A stretch of 25,893 nt of DNA from a virus. Location: IMG/VR virus record IMGVR_UViG_3300025118_002957, positions 1-25,893 of that record. One strand, given 5' to 3'. Under the pieces are notes generated by a model. The model was not told where the DNA came from, searched no databases, and was given only the letters and a program-made list of their open reading frames with translations. The stretch's first letter is position 1. Each line of letters begins with the position of its first letter. The position numbers were made by a program, and so were the translations under genes. Positions 14,171-21,506 of the stretch are shown piece after piece.

Positions 14171-15204
14171 ACATCCACTCCGTGCTTCACAAATTTAAAA
14201 GGAACTACTCTCCCCTGCTCCCTTTCCTTTAATGCTGTGATAAGTTCATGTCTCTTTTCAAATTCAGTAAAGAGAACCATATGACCTCCACCACCTGCTC
14301 CAGAAATCTTAGCAGCGGTTGCACCGTTACTCAATGCATAATCATAAGTATCTATAAGCTCCGGCGAAGCAACCTTTTCATTAGTCTCCAACTTCATTTT
14401 CCAATAAGTATTCATCAACGCAGATATCTTTTCAAAATCTCCTGTCAATAAAGCATTCTTATATTCTATACATGCTTCTTTAATCTTATGAGTGGCATCA
14501 ATAACTTTCTCATTACCTACTAGATTCTTAGCAGTATTCTCAATGACTCTAGAATCTTTACGTGGCTTACCAACATAATAAAGTACAGTATTTAACTCCA
14601 TCATATTTTGAGTTTTATAATTTAACCTCAATGGATTAACAACCGTTCTTCCATCCTTTAAACATTCAATATAATTAAACCCACCAAATGCTGCTGCAAA
14701 TTGGTCCTGCTTTCCCCCAGGAAGATCACATATCTTTCTCTCAATCTCAATAGCATCTTCTGCAATATCATATTCCCCCACAGGAAGACCATAATACTCA
14801 CAAATAGCAGCAACTAATGCCACTACAAGAGCACTAGAACTTCCTAATCCACTCCCAGGAGGCGCCTCAACATACGTAGTAATCTTAACAGGTTCTCTCT
14901 CTAACTTATAAGTAAGATATTGATAGGTATTAATAAGAAGTTTTAAAGGACTATCAGTATAAGCATACTCCATAAAGTCCTGACTATAAAAATCCTTACT
15001 CTCTTCTACTCCAAGATCAACACTCTTAAAGACCCAATGCGTCTCACGTCTACAACAGTTATAAGGTTCTATCTTACAATAAGCATACTGATCTATGGTT
15101 CCATTAAGAACTACACCACCATACTTTTTCCAATAAGGTTCAAGATCTGTTCCTCCTCCTGCTAATGCCATCCGAAGAGGTGCTTTTGCAAATACTGTTT
15201 TCAT
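14158..15204 (-). CDS. hddA: GHMP kinase, heptose-7-phosphate kinase-like (HddA)
   Basis: A 348-residue GHMP-family kinase. APLRMALAGGGTDLEPYW (8-25) is motif 1, APPGSGLGSSSALVVAL (114-130) the phosphate loop, DLPGGKQDQFAAAFGGFNYI (160-179) the substrate region, and KISGAGGGGHMVLF motif 3. The PGGKQDQ-AAAFGGFN block is characteristic of D-glycero-alpha-D-manno-heptose-7-phosphate kinase, which makes the 1,7-bisphosphate on the way to GDP-D,D-heptose. Cupin and HddC-like genes follow directly. The isomerase GmhA is not in the window. L-fucose kinase is the main alternative in this family, but the size and neighbours favour HddA. Confidence 0.85.
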   Translation of the reverse strand: MKTVFAKAPLRMALAGGGTDLEPYWKKYGGVVLNGTIDQYAYCKIEPYNCCRRETHWVFKSVDLGVEESKDFYSQDFMEYAYTDSPLKLLINTYQYLTYKLEREPVKITTYVEAPPGSGLGSSSALVVALVAAICEYYGLPVGEYDIAEDAIEIERKICDLPGGKQDQFAAAFGGFNYIECLKDGRTVVNPLRLNYKTQNMMELNTVLYYVGKPRKDSRVIENTAKNLVGNEKVIDATHKIKEACIEYKNALLTGDFEKISALMNTYWKMKLETNEKVASPELIDTYDYALSNGATAAKISGAGGGGHMVLFTEFEKRHELITALKEREQGRVVPFKFVKHGVDVWRQ

Positions 15205-15206
15205 AA

Positions 15207-15956
15207 TCAGAAATGAACTTGATAATCTGCGCCTACAGGATTGATAGAATTATTTCTTAAATGATGCTTAAGAATTAATTCATTACACCAATACCCATCT
15301 TCCTTATTGGACTGTCTTACCAATTGACCTAAGCAATTAAACAACCCACAATAAACATTCATAGCATTAGTAGATCCAAAGGCAAACCAATCCCCTATCA
15401 TACCGTCAGGATGATCTGGATTGTGTTGATAATAAACATCAGAATCATCCTCAGGAGGATCATTAAATTTAATTGTGACATGAGGACCATAATCCATTCG
15501 ATTACGAATCACATAATCATAATGGGTATTACTCTCTGTAGCATATCTTTCCTTTACTATATTTGACATCATAATACTATACCACATACAGTGAGTAGTA
15601 TTATCAAGATATCCAGTAGCCTTTTCTAGTGGATCATCACCAGGTATTTCTAAAGCCCAGGTATGTGCTTTCTCAAAAGTCTTTTGGGGATATTCAAAAT
15701 GCCTATTCCATGTCTTAGGTTTTTCTATCAACATTGCTTTAGGTTGATAGAGTTGAGATATCTTTTCTAATGCATGAGGATCTAATTGATGGCCTTCTCG
15801 ACCAGGAATAACAGACTCAGTACTTAAATTATCTGGATCAAACCAAGTATGAACAAACACATCCACATCATTATGATCTAAAAGTGCTGCCTTCAGTTTC
15901 TGATAACCAACTTCAATTACTCTGGGTTGCCCAGATAAACATAATGCTACTTTCAT
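15207..15956 (-). CDS. Putative glycosyltransferase, unclassified
   Basis: A 249-residue protein. It opens MKVALCLSGQPRVIEVGYQK and continues with DVDVFVHTWFDPDN, a pattern seen in phage and LPS-cluster proteins annotated as glycosyltransferases. The middle has DYVIRNRMDYGPH, and later YYQHNPDHPDGMIGDWFAFG. The R-M-D could be a degenerate metal site, but I cannot place it in a CAZy family. There is no signal peptide or membrane helix. It follows the SET-domain gene after 12 bases and ends two bases before hddA. Confidence 0.55.
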   Translation of the reverse strand: MKVALCLSGQPRVIEVGYQKLKAALLDHNDVDVFVHTWFDPDNLSTESVIPGREGHQLDPHALEKISQLYQPKAMLIEKPKTWNRHFEYPQKTFEKAHTWALEIPGDDPLEKATGYLDNTTHCMWYSIMMSNIVKERYATESNTHYDYVIRNRMDYGPHVTIKFNDPPEDDSDVYYQHNPDHPDGMIGDWFAFGSTNAMNVYCGLFNCLGQLVRQSNKEDGYWCNELILKHHLRNNSINPVGADYQVHF

Positions 15957-15968
15957 AATTCCTCCATA

Positions 15969-16250
15969 CTATACTTTATAAAAGGTGTATTCCAAAAACA
16001 ACTCTTCACCTTTATGAATAGGTTTAAGAGTCTTCATAAAATATTTGTCCTCCTCACACCATTTTACACAATTAGGATCCTCACTATGGTTTATAAAACC
16101 ACCTAAAGGAGTTCTATAAATTACTTCATCCACAATTAAATGAGACATACCCAAAACCATACCAGCTGGTATATCTTCCTTTGCAAAAATTCCCTGACCA
16201 GCAATAGGACTATCTTTAATATGCAATCTACTAGGCAATGCCTGATACAT
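15969..16250 (-). CDS. Minimal SET-domain protein (putative lysine methyltransferase)
   Basis: Only 93 residues, but with the three core SET signatures in order: SPIAGQGIFAKEDIPAGMVLG (14-34) as the SAM-binding G-x-G-x-F-A segment, GGFINHSEDPNCVKW (50-64) as the Asn-His-Ser pseudoknot motif, and HKGEELFLEYTFY as the Gly-Glu-Glu-Leu-x3-Tyr motif. SET enzymes methylate lysines using S-adenosylmethionine. This is smaller than most, close to the smallest viral SET proteins, with very little insert between the motifs. It shares one base with the stop of the GDPD-like gene (TAATG). The target could be a phage structural protein, a host protein or none; it could also be a fold re-used without catalysis. 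Confidence 0.78.
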   Translation of the reverse strand: MYQALPSRLHIKDSPIAGQGIFAKEDIPAGMVLGMSHLIVDEVIYRTPLGGFINHSEDPNCVKWCEEDKYFMKTLKPIHKGEELFLEYTFYKV

Positions 16251-16693
16251 TATCGAATCTTCCCCACATAATCGCTACAAATACCATAACAATCATACTC
16301 TTTAACATCTTCTGGATTCTCTACCACAATAACAGTATCCTCCTTATAAGGTTTGCCAGAAGAAGCCCAAATTTGACCCTTACTAGTCAATGTATAATCA
16401 TCTCCTTGATGCCAAAAATAATTATACCCACTTGTATTTGAGGCAAACTCATGAAGAGTAGTAAGATCTTTACAATGAATCCATAAATGTTCTAATTTAC
16501 CTGCTAACCACCACCAATTAATCTCATATTTTGATTCATCATGGCCAAGATAAAATTTATCTTTCTCAACATTATACCGAACATCAATCTCTACATCATA
16601 TCCATTCTCAATACACCACTCAATTTGTTGTGGGGTATTTTCTGTGGAAGGATTGGGGCCGTTAACATTACCCTTGTGTGCTATTAGTTTCAT
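16250..16693 (-). CDS. Short GDPD-like phosphodiesterase domain protein
   Basis: A 147-residue protein with the glycerophosphodiester phosphodiesterase core in order: LIAHKGNVNGPN (the first His), ENTPQQIEWCIENGYDVEID (the Asn-Thr and the Glu-x-Asp metal ligands), and FYLGHDESKY (the second His-Asp). True GDPD enzymes have about 240-300 residues, so the second half of the barrel is shortened; VIVVENPEDVKEYDCYGICS may close it. It probably hydrolyses or binds a phosphodiester of a glycan or sugar. It sits between a cupin and the SET gene with 4- and 1-base overlaps. Confidence 0.75.
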   Translation of the reverse strand: MKLIAHKGNVNGPNPSTENTPQQIEWCIENGYDVEIDVRYNVEKDKFYLGHDESKYEINWWWLAGKLEHLWIHCKDLTTLHEFASNTSGYNYFWHQGDDYTLTSKGQIWASSGKPYKEDTVIVVENPEDVKEYDCYGICSDYVGKIR

Positions 16694-17010
16694 ACTACGT
16701 ATTTATCGGAAGGAATAGAAGGCCATCTTACTACAACAAGACTTACATCTGTTAAACATTCTACATCAGAAATCTCATTTTTACCATAGGTCCACAGGTC
16801 ACCTGCCTTCAAATGTTTACCAGAGACCATTAATTCACCCTCAATAATATAGGTTAACTCAGTTGTAACCTTATGAGTATGACGCTGATGAGGGGATCCT
16901 TTCTTATGTTGATGGTGAGCTACCTCAAAGAAAGGATTCTTAAAGACGGATGGTTCAAAGTCTCCTACAAACCATCCACCCTTCATATCATTTATGTTGT
17001 AAATCTGCAT
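16690..17010 (-). CDS. Cupin-domain protein
   Basis: I use the ATG at 17010 because GGAG (17021-17018) lies seven bases before it; the earlier ATG at 17016 is too close to that site. The 106-residue product has MKGGWFVGDFEPSVF near the start and a cupin barrel with HQRHTHKVTTELTYIIEGEL (His-x-His-x4-Glu) and HLKAGDLWTYGKNEISD. Small cupins of this kind accompany sugar nucleotidylyltransferases. It overlaps the preceding nucleotidylyltransferase gene by 23 bases. Substrate unknown. Confidence 0.78.
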   Translation of the reverse strand: MQIYNINDMKGGWFVGDFEPSVFKNPFFEVAHHQHKKGSPHQRHTHKVTTELTYIIEGELMVSGKHLKAGDLWTYGKNEISDVECLTDVSLVVVRWPSIPSDKYVV

Positions 17011-17722
17011 ACTCATGCTCCAAGAAATGGTGACGTTCAGAAGGTGTTCCCATAGACCAGAGATTCTCTATAGGATGAATAACAATCTTCATACCCTCCT
17101 CAATAAAAAGATTGTAAAGAGGAGCAACATAGAACTCATTCTTCACTCTAATATTCCTCTTAATCATCTCTGTCGCTAAACGAACAAAATCAGATCCTCT
17201 GGCAAAATGATACAACCCAGCATGGGCATAATTACTAATCACTTCTTTCTCTGCTGTACGTTTAACATATCCATCTCTACCTAATTCAGAATAACTATAA
17301 GCACTATTATCAGCATGGAAAGTTACTACCACACCATCAGCATCCTCATTAACTTTTGCTGGATCAAAATGAGGTTCAAAATACATGTCTAAAGTAGTAA
17401 TAGTCAAAGGAAGATTGTTATCAATATAATCCTGAGCATAGAGACAAGAACAAACAGTTCCTTCAGTGTCCCTATCTACAATAATAATATCAATATCTTC
17501 ACCAAATTTCTGACGAAGAACCTTATCCATTTGGTTATTAACTACAGTATCTTTACGAATAACAAAGATTAAATTACATTCATCTGTATTAATACAAGAC
17601 AAACTCCAATCAATTATTTGCTTATGACCTACATCAATCAACTGTTTAGGAGTAGTAAATCCCTCATCCCTAAACCTTTGACCTTTACCCACCATAGGGA
17701 TTAGCAGATTATATTTTTTCAT
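16988..17722 (-). CDS. Sugar nucleotidylyltransferase
   Basis: A 244-residue nucleotidylyltransferase. It opens LLIPMVGKGQRFRDEGFTTP and continues KQLIDVGHKQIIDW: the Gly-x-Gly-x-Arg-Phe nucleotide loop and the Pro-Lys-x-Leu-Ile activation segment. TLDMYFEPHFD is at the position of the catalytic metal-binding Asp, SNYAHAGLYHFARGSDF is a product-site block, and IENLWSMGTPSERHHFL the usual C-terminus. It differs from the HddC-like enzyme and is not a clear RmlA. Directly upstream are a PfkB kinase (4-base overlap) and a KdsC-like phosphatase, so the three probably activate one sugar. The nucleotide cannot be assigned. Confidence 0.8.
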   Translation of the reverse strand: MKKYNLLIPMVGKGQRFRDEGFTTPKQLIDVGHKQIIDWSLSCINTDECNLIFVIRKDTVVNNQMDKVLRQKFGEDIDIIIVDRDTEGTVCSCLYAQDYIDNNLPLTITTLDMYFEPHFDPAKVNEDADGVVVTFHADNSAYSYSELGRDGYVKRTAEKEVISNYAHAGLYHFARGSDFVRLATEMIKRNIRVKNEFYVAPLYNLFIEEGMKIVIHPIENLWSMGTPSERHHFLEHEYADLQHK

Positions 17723-18396
17723 AATAAATTCTCTTTCAAGAGATTGGTTGCAATGTTATGAGCCTTGACTACAGACTCCTTTAATTCATTTCCTTTAATC
17801 ATAGATCTGATAAACCCTGAAGCAAAGTAATCACCTGCTCCTAAAACATTTATATCTGAGAGGAATAACTCTTCGGGTAAGGAATAATCATCCACAGTAT
17901 CACCATCAGAAATAGAACTACCATGAGGGTCATGCATTATAACACATCCCTTAACCTTCTTACCAAGTTCAAGGATATCCATAAACAAATCCTCTTTAGC
18001 AATAAAAAGATAATCAAGATATTGAAGTTGATCAATACATCTCTCAGGATTCTCTTTTGTAATATCAGCAGATACAATCCCATTCAATTTAGAAATAAAA
18101 GTAGAATCACTTAACTGATTGATATAAGAGATATGATGCCAATCATCATCAGTAGGAGATGCAGGATTCTCTTTAACATTAAAAGAACATCTACCTACCC
18201 TATAATTATTTTCCTTATCTACCAACACCAATGCATGACCAATAGAGAGAGGTTGAATAGAAACATTCAACCCCTGTCCTTGTGAGACTAACCCTGACCA
18301 CACATTAGCAATACCTCCAAGAGAAGGTGTCTCTTTGAAGTCGACTAATATTCTATCAACTGTAAGATGTCCGTATAGGGTAACACTTTTACACAT
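17719..18396 (-). CDS. PfkB-family sugar kinase
   Basis: A 225-residue protein. The N-terminus SVTLYGHLTVDRILVD with SLGGIANVWSGLVSQG is the sugar-binding part of PfkB kinases, and DINVLGAGDYFASGFIRS (181-198) is the signature around the catalytic Asp (D189) of the GAGD motif. It is shorter than most PfkB kinases (about 300), mainly in the middle. Candidates include a heptose-7-phosphate or other sugar kinase; HldE-type kinases belong to the same family. Its ATG follows directly on the stop of the KdsC-like gene, and it overlaps the nucleotidylyltransferase by 4 bases. Confidence 0.8.
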   Translation of the reverse strand: MCKSVTLYGHLTVDRILVDFKETPSLGGIANVWSGLVSQGQGLNVSIQPLSIGHALVLVDKENNYRVGRCSFNVKENPASPTDDDWHHISYINQLSDSTFISKLNGIVSADITKENPERCIDQLQYLDYLFIAKEDLFMDILELGKKVKGCVIMHDPHGSSISDGDTVDDYSLPEELFLSDINVLGAGDYFASGFIRSMIKGNELKESVVKAHNIATNLLKENLL

Positions 18397-18999
18397 TTAT
18401 TTCATCGCAGCACTGGATGCTTCTGCCTTATCTAAGTCTGCAACATCTTTTTCTGATGCATCAACTACAATACCTTTACCAACCAAGAAATCATAAAGTT
18501 CTTGAACTACACCTTGACCACCCTTTGATTTAAGAAGATACAAACAATTCTGTCTAATAATTCTAGGTGAATCTGATGGAGCAAATGTCCAGAACAAAGT
18601 CTTGAACATAGAGAGATCAAAGTAATCATCTCCAACAAATGCCATATTCTCTTTCTTTACATTATAAGTTGCTTCAAGATGAGAAAGATATACTGATTTA
18701 TCCAGTCCCAAATCTGACCCACGAGTACAATAGAAAGGAATATTTCTTTGATGTGCCATCTCAGAATTCCAATTATCTCCAGAAAGCATAATCACCTGCA
18801 CACCAGCAGCAATGAATCTTTTAATGGCTGTGAAATCTTTACAACGGAATCTCTTATATACTGGTTCATGTTTCTCCGTATATACCTTTGTTCCATCAGT
18901 AAGAACACCATCAATATCAAGAATCAGTAATTTAATCTTTGCTTTCTCACCTATACACTCACTTAATGTAGAGCTATAAGTTTCAGGATATTTGGACAT
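18397..18999 (-). CDS. KdsC-like HAD phosphatase
   Basis: A 200-residue HAD protein of the KdsC type without a cap domain. KLLILDIDGVLTDGTKVY (23-40) holds D28 and D30, VIMLSGDN (69-76) is motif II, and AFVGDDYFDLSMFK (120-133) the acidic motif IV. DLGLDKSVYL supplies the lysine. KdsC removes phosphate from Kdo-8-phosphate; relatives act on acylneuraminate-9-phosphate and other sugar acids. No Kdo synthase is seen, so the substrate may be the PfkB product. The last 30 residues (KDVADLDKAEASSAAMK) are an extra tail. A sigma70-type promoter precedes the gene, so this may start a transcript of the PfkB-nucleotidylyltransferase block. Confidence 0.83.
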   Translation of the reverse strand: MSKYPETYSSTLSECIGEKAKIKLLILDIDGVLTDGTKVYTEKHEPVYKRFRCKDFTAIKRFIAAGVQVIMLSGDNWNSEMAHQRNIPFYCTRGSDLGLDKSVYLSHLEATYNVKKENMAFVGDDYFDLSMFKTLFWTFAPSDSPRIIRQNCLYLLKSKGGQGVVQELYDFLVGKGIVVDASEKDVADLDKAEASSAAMK

Positions 19000-19021
19000 A
19001 ATTTTAAATGGTTATAAAGAA

Positions 19022-19050
19022 ATGTTAGCAGGGTTAAAAAGAAAAGTCAA
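19022..19050 (-). promoter_or_regulatory. sigma70-type promoter before the KdsC-like gene
   Basis: TTGACT (19050-19045), a 17-base spacer and TAACAT (19027-19022) on the minus strand. The -35 hexamer contains the TGA stop codon of the GDP-mannose 3,5-epimerase gene (19049-19047). The gene starts 23 bases downstream of the -10. Confidence 0.7.
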
Positions 19051-20126
19051 GAATAAATCTTCTTACATTGTTGCCACTTAATCCACTCATAGGTTTTCTT
19101 AATCCCCTCTTCAAGGGTAAGAGAATAATCCCATCCAAGTTTCTCCCGAATTAAAGTATTATCAGAGTTACGACCACGCACACCTAATGGTCCTTTGATA
19201 TGTATTTTCTCTACTTTCTTACCAGCAACCCGTGCAGCAGTATCTACTAACTCATTAATAGTAACCATCTCTTCAGAACCAATATTAACTGGTCCCATAA
19301 AGTCTGATTGCATTAATCGATAGGTTGCTTCGACGCATTCATCAACGAGCAAGAAGGAACGAGTTTGTAGGCCATCTCCCCACACCTCGATGGATCCACC
19401 CTCCGGCGGGAGTTCAGCCACTTTGCGGCATATTGCTGCTGGAGCCTTCTCTCTTCCACCCTCCCAGGTACCTTCGGGACCAAAGATATTGTGATACCTA
19501 GCAATACACACAGGAATGCTATGATTCCGGTTGTAAGTAAGATAGAGCCTTTCGCTGAATAATTTTTCCCATCCATATTCTGAATCCGGTGCTGCTGGGT
19601 ATGCTGAATCCTCACGACAATTAGGATTATCTGGTTCTAGTTGATTGTGCTGTGGATACATGCAAGCAGAACTAGAATAAAATATCTTTGGTTGCTTCTT
19701 AGGATGATGTTCTGGTTCATAGTGATCCAATCTCTCATTCATTCTACGAACTTCATCAAGAACGTGAAGGTTAATAGACACTGAGTTGTGCATAATATCT
19801 GCATCATGCTCACCACTGAATACAAACCCTGCACCGCCCATATCAGCAGCAAACTGATAGATCTCATCAAAACAATCTACCATTTTATAAGGAATGTCAT
19901 TATAAAAATTCCTATAAGGTCCCTTATATTCAAGGACTCTAGTAACAAACTCTACTGCCCGAAGATCACCAATCACAAATTCATGTGCTTGGGTCTCCGA
20001 AAATTCAGGTTCTTTTACATCAACACCACGTACCCAGTACCCTTTGTTTACAAGGTACTTGACCATGTGACTACCAATCATCCCACCAGCACCTAATACT
20101 AGGGCCGTCTTCTTGTATTCACTCAT
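19047..20126 (-). CDS. GDP-mannose 3,5-epimerase
   Basis: A 359-residue SDR that matches plant GDP-mannose 3,5-epimerase block by block. LVLGAGGMIGSHMVKYL (9-25) binds NAD; FAADMGGAGFVFS (92-104) and SSSACMYP (151-158) carry the proton-transfer Cys155; YGWEKLFSERLY has Tyr184 and Lys188. RYHNIFGPEGTWEGGREKAP (210-229) includes Lys227, the second acid-base residue. DGLQTRSFLLVDECVEATYR and GVRGRNSDNTLIREKLGW complete the signature. The plant enzyme converts GDP-mannose to GDP-L-galactose (and GDP-L-gulose). The product here could be GDP-L-galactose for the glycan. Part of the gene is notably G+C-rich. A promoter for the next unit overlaps its stop. Confidence 0.93.
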   Translation of the reverse strand: MSEYKKTALVLGAGGMIGSHMVKYLVNKGYWVRGVDVKEPEFSETQAHEFVIGDLRAVEFVTRVLEYKGPYRNFYNDIPYKMVDCFDEIYQFAADMGGAGFVFSGEHDADIMHNSVSINLHVLDEVRRMNERLDHYEPEHHPKKQPKIFYSSSACMYPQHNQLEPDNPNCREDSAYPAAPDSEYGWEKLFSERLYLTYNRNHSIPVCIARYHNIFGPEGTWEGGREKAPAAICRKVAELPPEGGSIEVWGDGLQTRSFLLVDECVEATYRLMQSDFMGPVNIGSEEMVTINELVDTAARVAGKKVEKIHIKGPLGVRGRNSDNTLIREKLGWDYSLTLEEGIKKTYEWIKWQQCKKIYS

Positions 20127-20158
20127 GTTCCATTCATTCCTATACTATGTATTGTACC

Positions 20159-20977
20159 TTAAAGACACAAAGATTTCAACCCCTCCTCAAAATTAATCTC
20201 TGGGCTAAACCCCAGACCCTTTAACTTATCCACATTAACAGAATAATTATATGCCTGTGCAATCTTATTAAACTTAGGAGTTTCTGCATAATTAAATTTA
20301 CTATTACTTCCTAGATACTCTCTTGCCTTTTCCATAATGGTTTTAAAAGGTAAAGGATTCCCTGCTGCAATATTATAGATAGAGTTTATTTCTCCCTTCT
20401 CCATTACAAGTTTCATAGCACGACATATATCACTCACATGCATATAATCTCTTAGCTGCATACCATCATCATAAAGAAGAAGATCTTTATCTTCTGACAT
20501 CAATCCAATTAAAAACTTAAGAACATTCTTCTGAGCAGAAACTGTTTTGTCATCACCATATACATTAGCAATCCTCATGATGCGATACTTCACATCAAAT
20601 GTTTTACAATAAGAGATTAAAAGTTGCTCTGCACACCTTTTAGTAATGGAATAGAACCCTCCCGGTTCACATGGATCACCTTCTTTTGCATCAATAATAT
20701 CTAACCCATAAACAAAACAACTACTTACAAAATTAAAAGTAAGATCCTCATCTTTACAGTGCTCCAACACATCCATAAGAACTGTTAGATTAGTATCTAC
20801 ATCCTTATGAAGATCCTGAAAAACATGATGATTAGTAGTGGTGCTGATAAAATAAATTATATCTTTTGACTCTGGTTTCCTTTGTTCCCGTGGGATCTTA
20901 ATAACCTCATCAGGATATAGGTCACAGAAAGTGCCACCAATGAAACCAGTAGCACCATAAACAGAAAGTTTATTCAT
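20159..20977 (-). CDS. NAD-dependent sugar epimerase/dehydratase (SDR)
   Basis: The frame opens earlier, but the Rossmann strand needs the ATG at 20977 (MNKLSVYGATGFIGGTFC), which overlaps the RmlC-like gene by 8 bases; the product is 272 residues. SSCFVYGLD supplies the Ser, YSITKRCAEQLLISY the Tyr-x3-Lys. LRDYMHVSDICRAMKLV and YNIAAGNPLPFKTIMEKA follow as in sugar epimerases. It is probably a 4-ketosugar reductase or epimerase acting after the RmlC-like gene. Exact substrate not readable. Confidence 0.8.
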   Translation of the reverse strand: MNKLSVYGATGFIGGTFCDLYPDEVIKIPREQRKPESKDIIYFISTTTNHHVFQDLHKDVDTNLTVLMDVLEHCKDEDLTFNFVSSCFVYGLDIIDAKEGDPCEPGGFYSITKRCAEQLLISYCKTFDVKYRIMRIANVYGDDKTVSAQKNVLKFLIGLMSEDKDLLLYDDGMQLRDYMHVSDICRAMKLVMEKGEINSIYNIAAGNPLPFKTIMEKAREYLGSNSKFNYAETPKFNKIAQAYNYSVNVDKLKGLGFSPEINFEEGLKSLCL

Positions 20978-21506
20978 ACTTATGACAATCCTTAAATGAC
21001 TTACCCACTTGATCCTTAGCAGAAAGAATAGGATCACCAGGCCATTCTATTCCCAACTCTGAATCATTCCACATTAAAGTTTCCATTGACTCTGGATGAT
21101 AATAATCTGTGCATTTATATTCAAACTCTGCATAATCACTAAGAGTATAAAATGCATGAGCAAATCCTATCGGAACCCATAGCATAACATTATTCTCACG
21201 TAGTTCAATACCAAATGATTTTCCAAAGGTAAGAGAACTCTTCCTAAGGTCCACAATAACATCATAAACAGCACCTTGAGTGCATCTAACCAACTTTCCT
21301 TGGGGGTGTTCAGTCTGATAATGAAGTCCTCTCAATACTCCCTTAGAGGATTTAGAATGATTGTCTTGAACGAAATCATCCAATGCTCCAGTAGCATCTC
21401 TAAACTTCTGAAGACTAAAAGATTCTAAAAAGAATCCTCTCTCGTCATCAAAACGAGGAGTAGTTAGGACATATGCATCCTTTAGATTAGTTTCCTTCGC
21501 TTTCAT
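20970..21506 (-). CDS. rfbC: dTDP-4-dehydrorhamnose 3,5-epimerase-like (RmlC)
   Basis: I use the ATG at 21506 (178 residues); a TTG just before it is less likely. The RmlC cupin fold is clear: TPRFDDERGFFLESFSLQKF (16-35), FVQDNHSKSSKGVLRGLHYQ, the QGKLVRCTQGAVYDVIVDLR block with the catalytic His/Asp region, and MLWVPIGFAHAFYTLSD. RmlC epimerises C3 and C5 of dTDP-4-keto-6-deoxyglucose; relatives act on GDP-4-keto-heptose in Campylobacter capsule synthesis. It overlaps the cytidylyltransferase gene by 20 bases. The dTDP or GDP choice cannot be decided by eye. Confidence 0.92.
   Translation of the reverse strand: MKAKETNLKDAYVLTTPRFDDERGFFLESFSLQKFRDATGALDDFVQDNHSKSSKGVLRGLHYQTEHPQGKLVRCTQGAVYDVIVDLRKSSLTFGKSFGIELRENNVMLWVPIGFAHAFYTLSDYAEFEYKCTDYYHPESMETLMWNDSELGIEWPGDPILSAKDQVGKSFKDCHKYE

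Noticed and set aside
16683-16695. GATAAATA resembling a late promoter before the GDPD-like gene
   Set aside because: One mismatch to TATAAATA and it lies within the conserved end of the cupin coding sequence.
19313-19615. 100-residue same-strand frame with a hydrophobic segment inside the GME gene
   Set aside because: It overlaps the catalytic core of a strongly conserved enzyme in another frame; the frame is open mainly because of local G+C richness.
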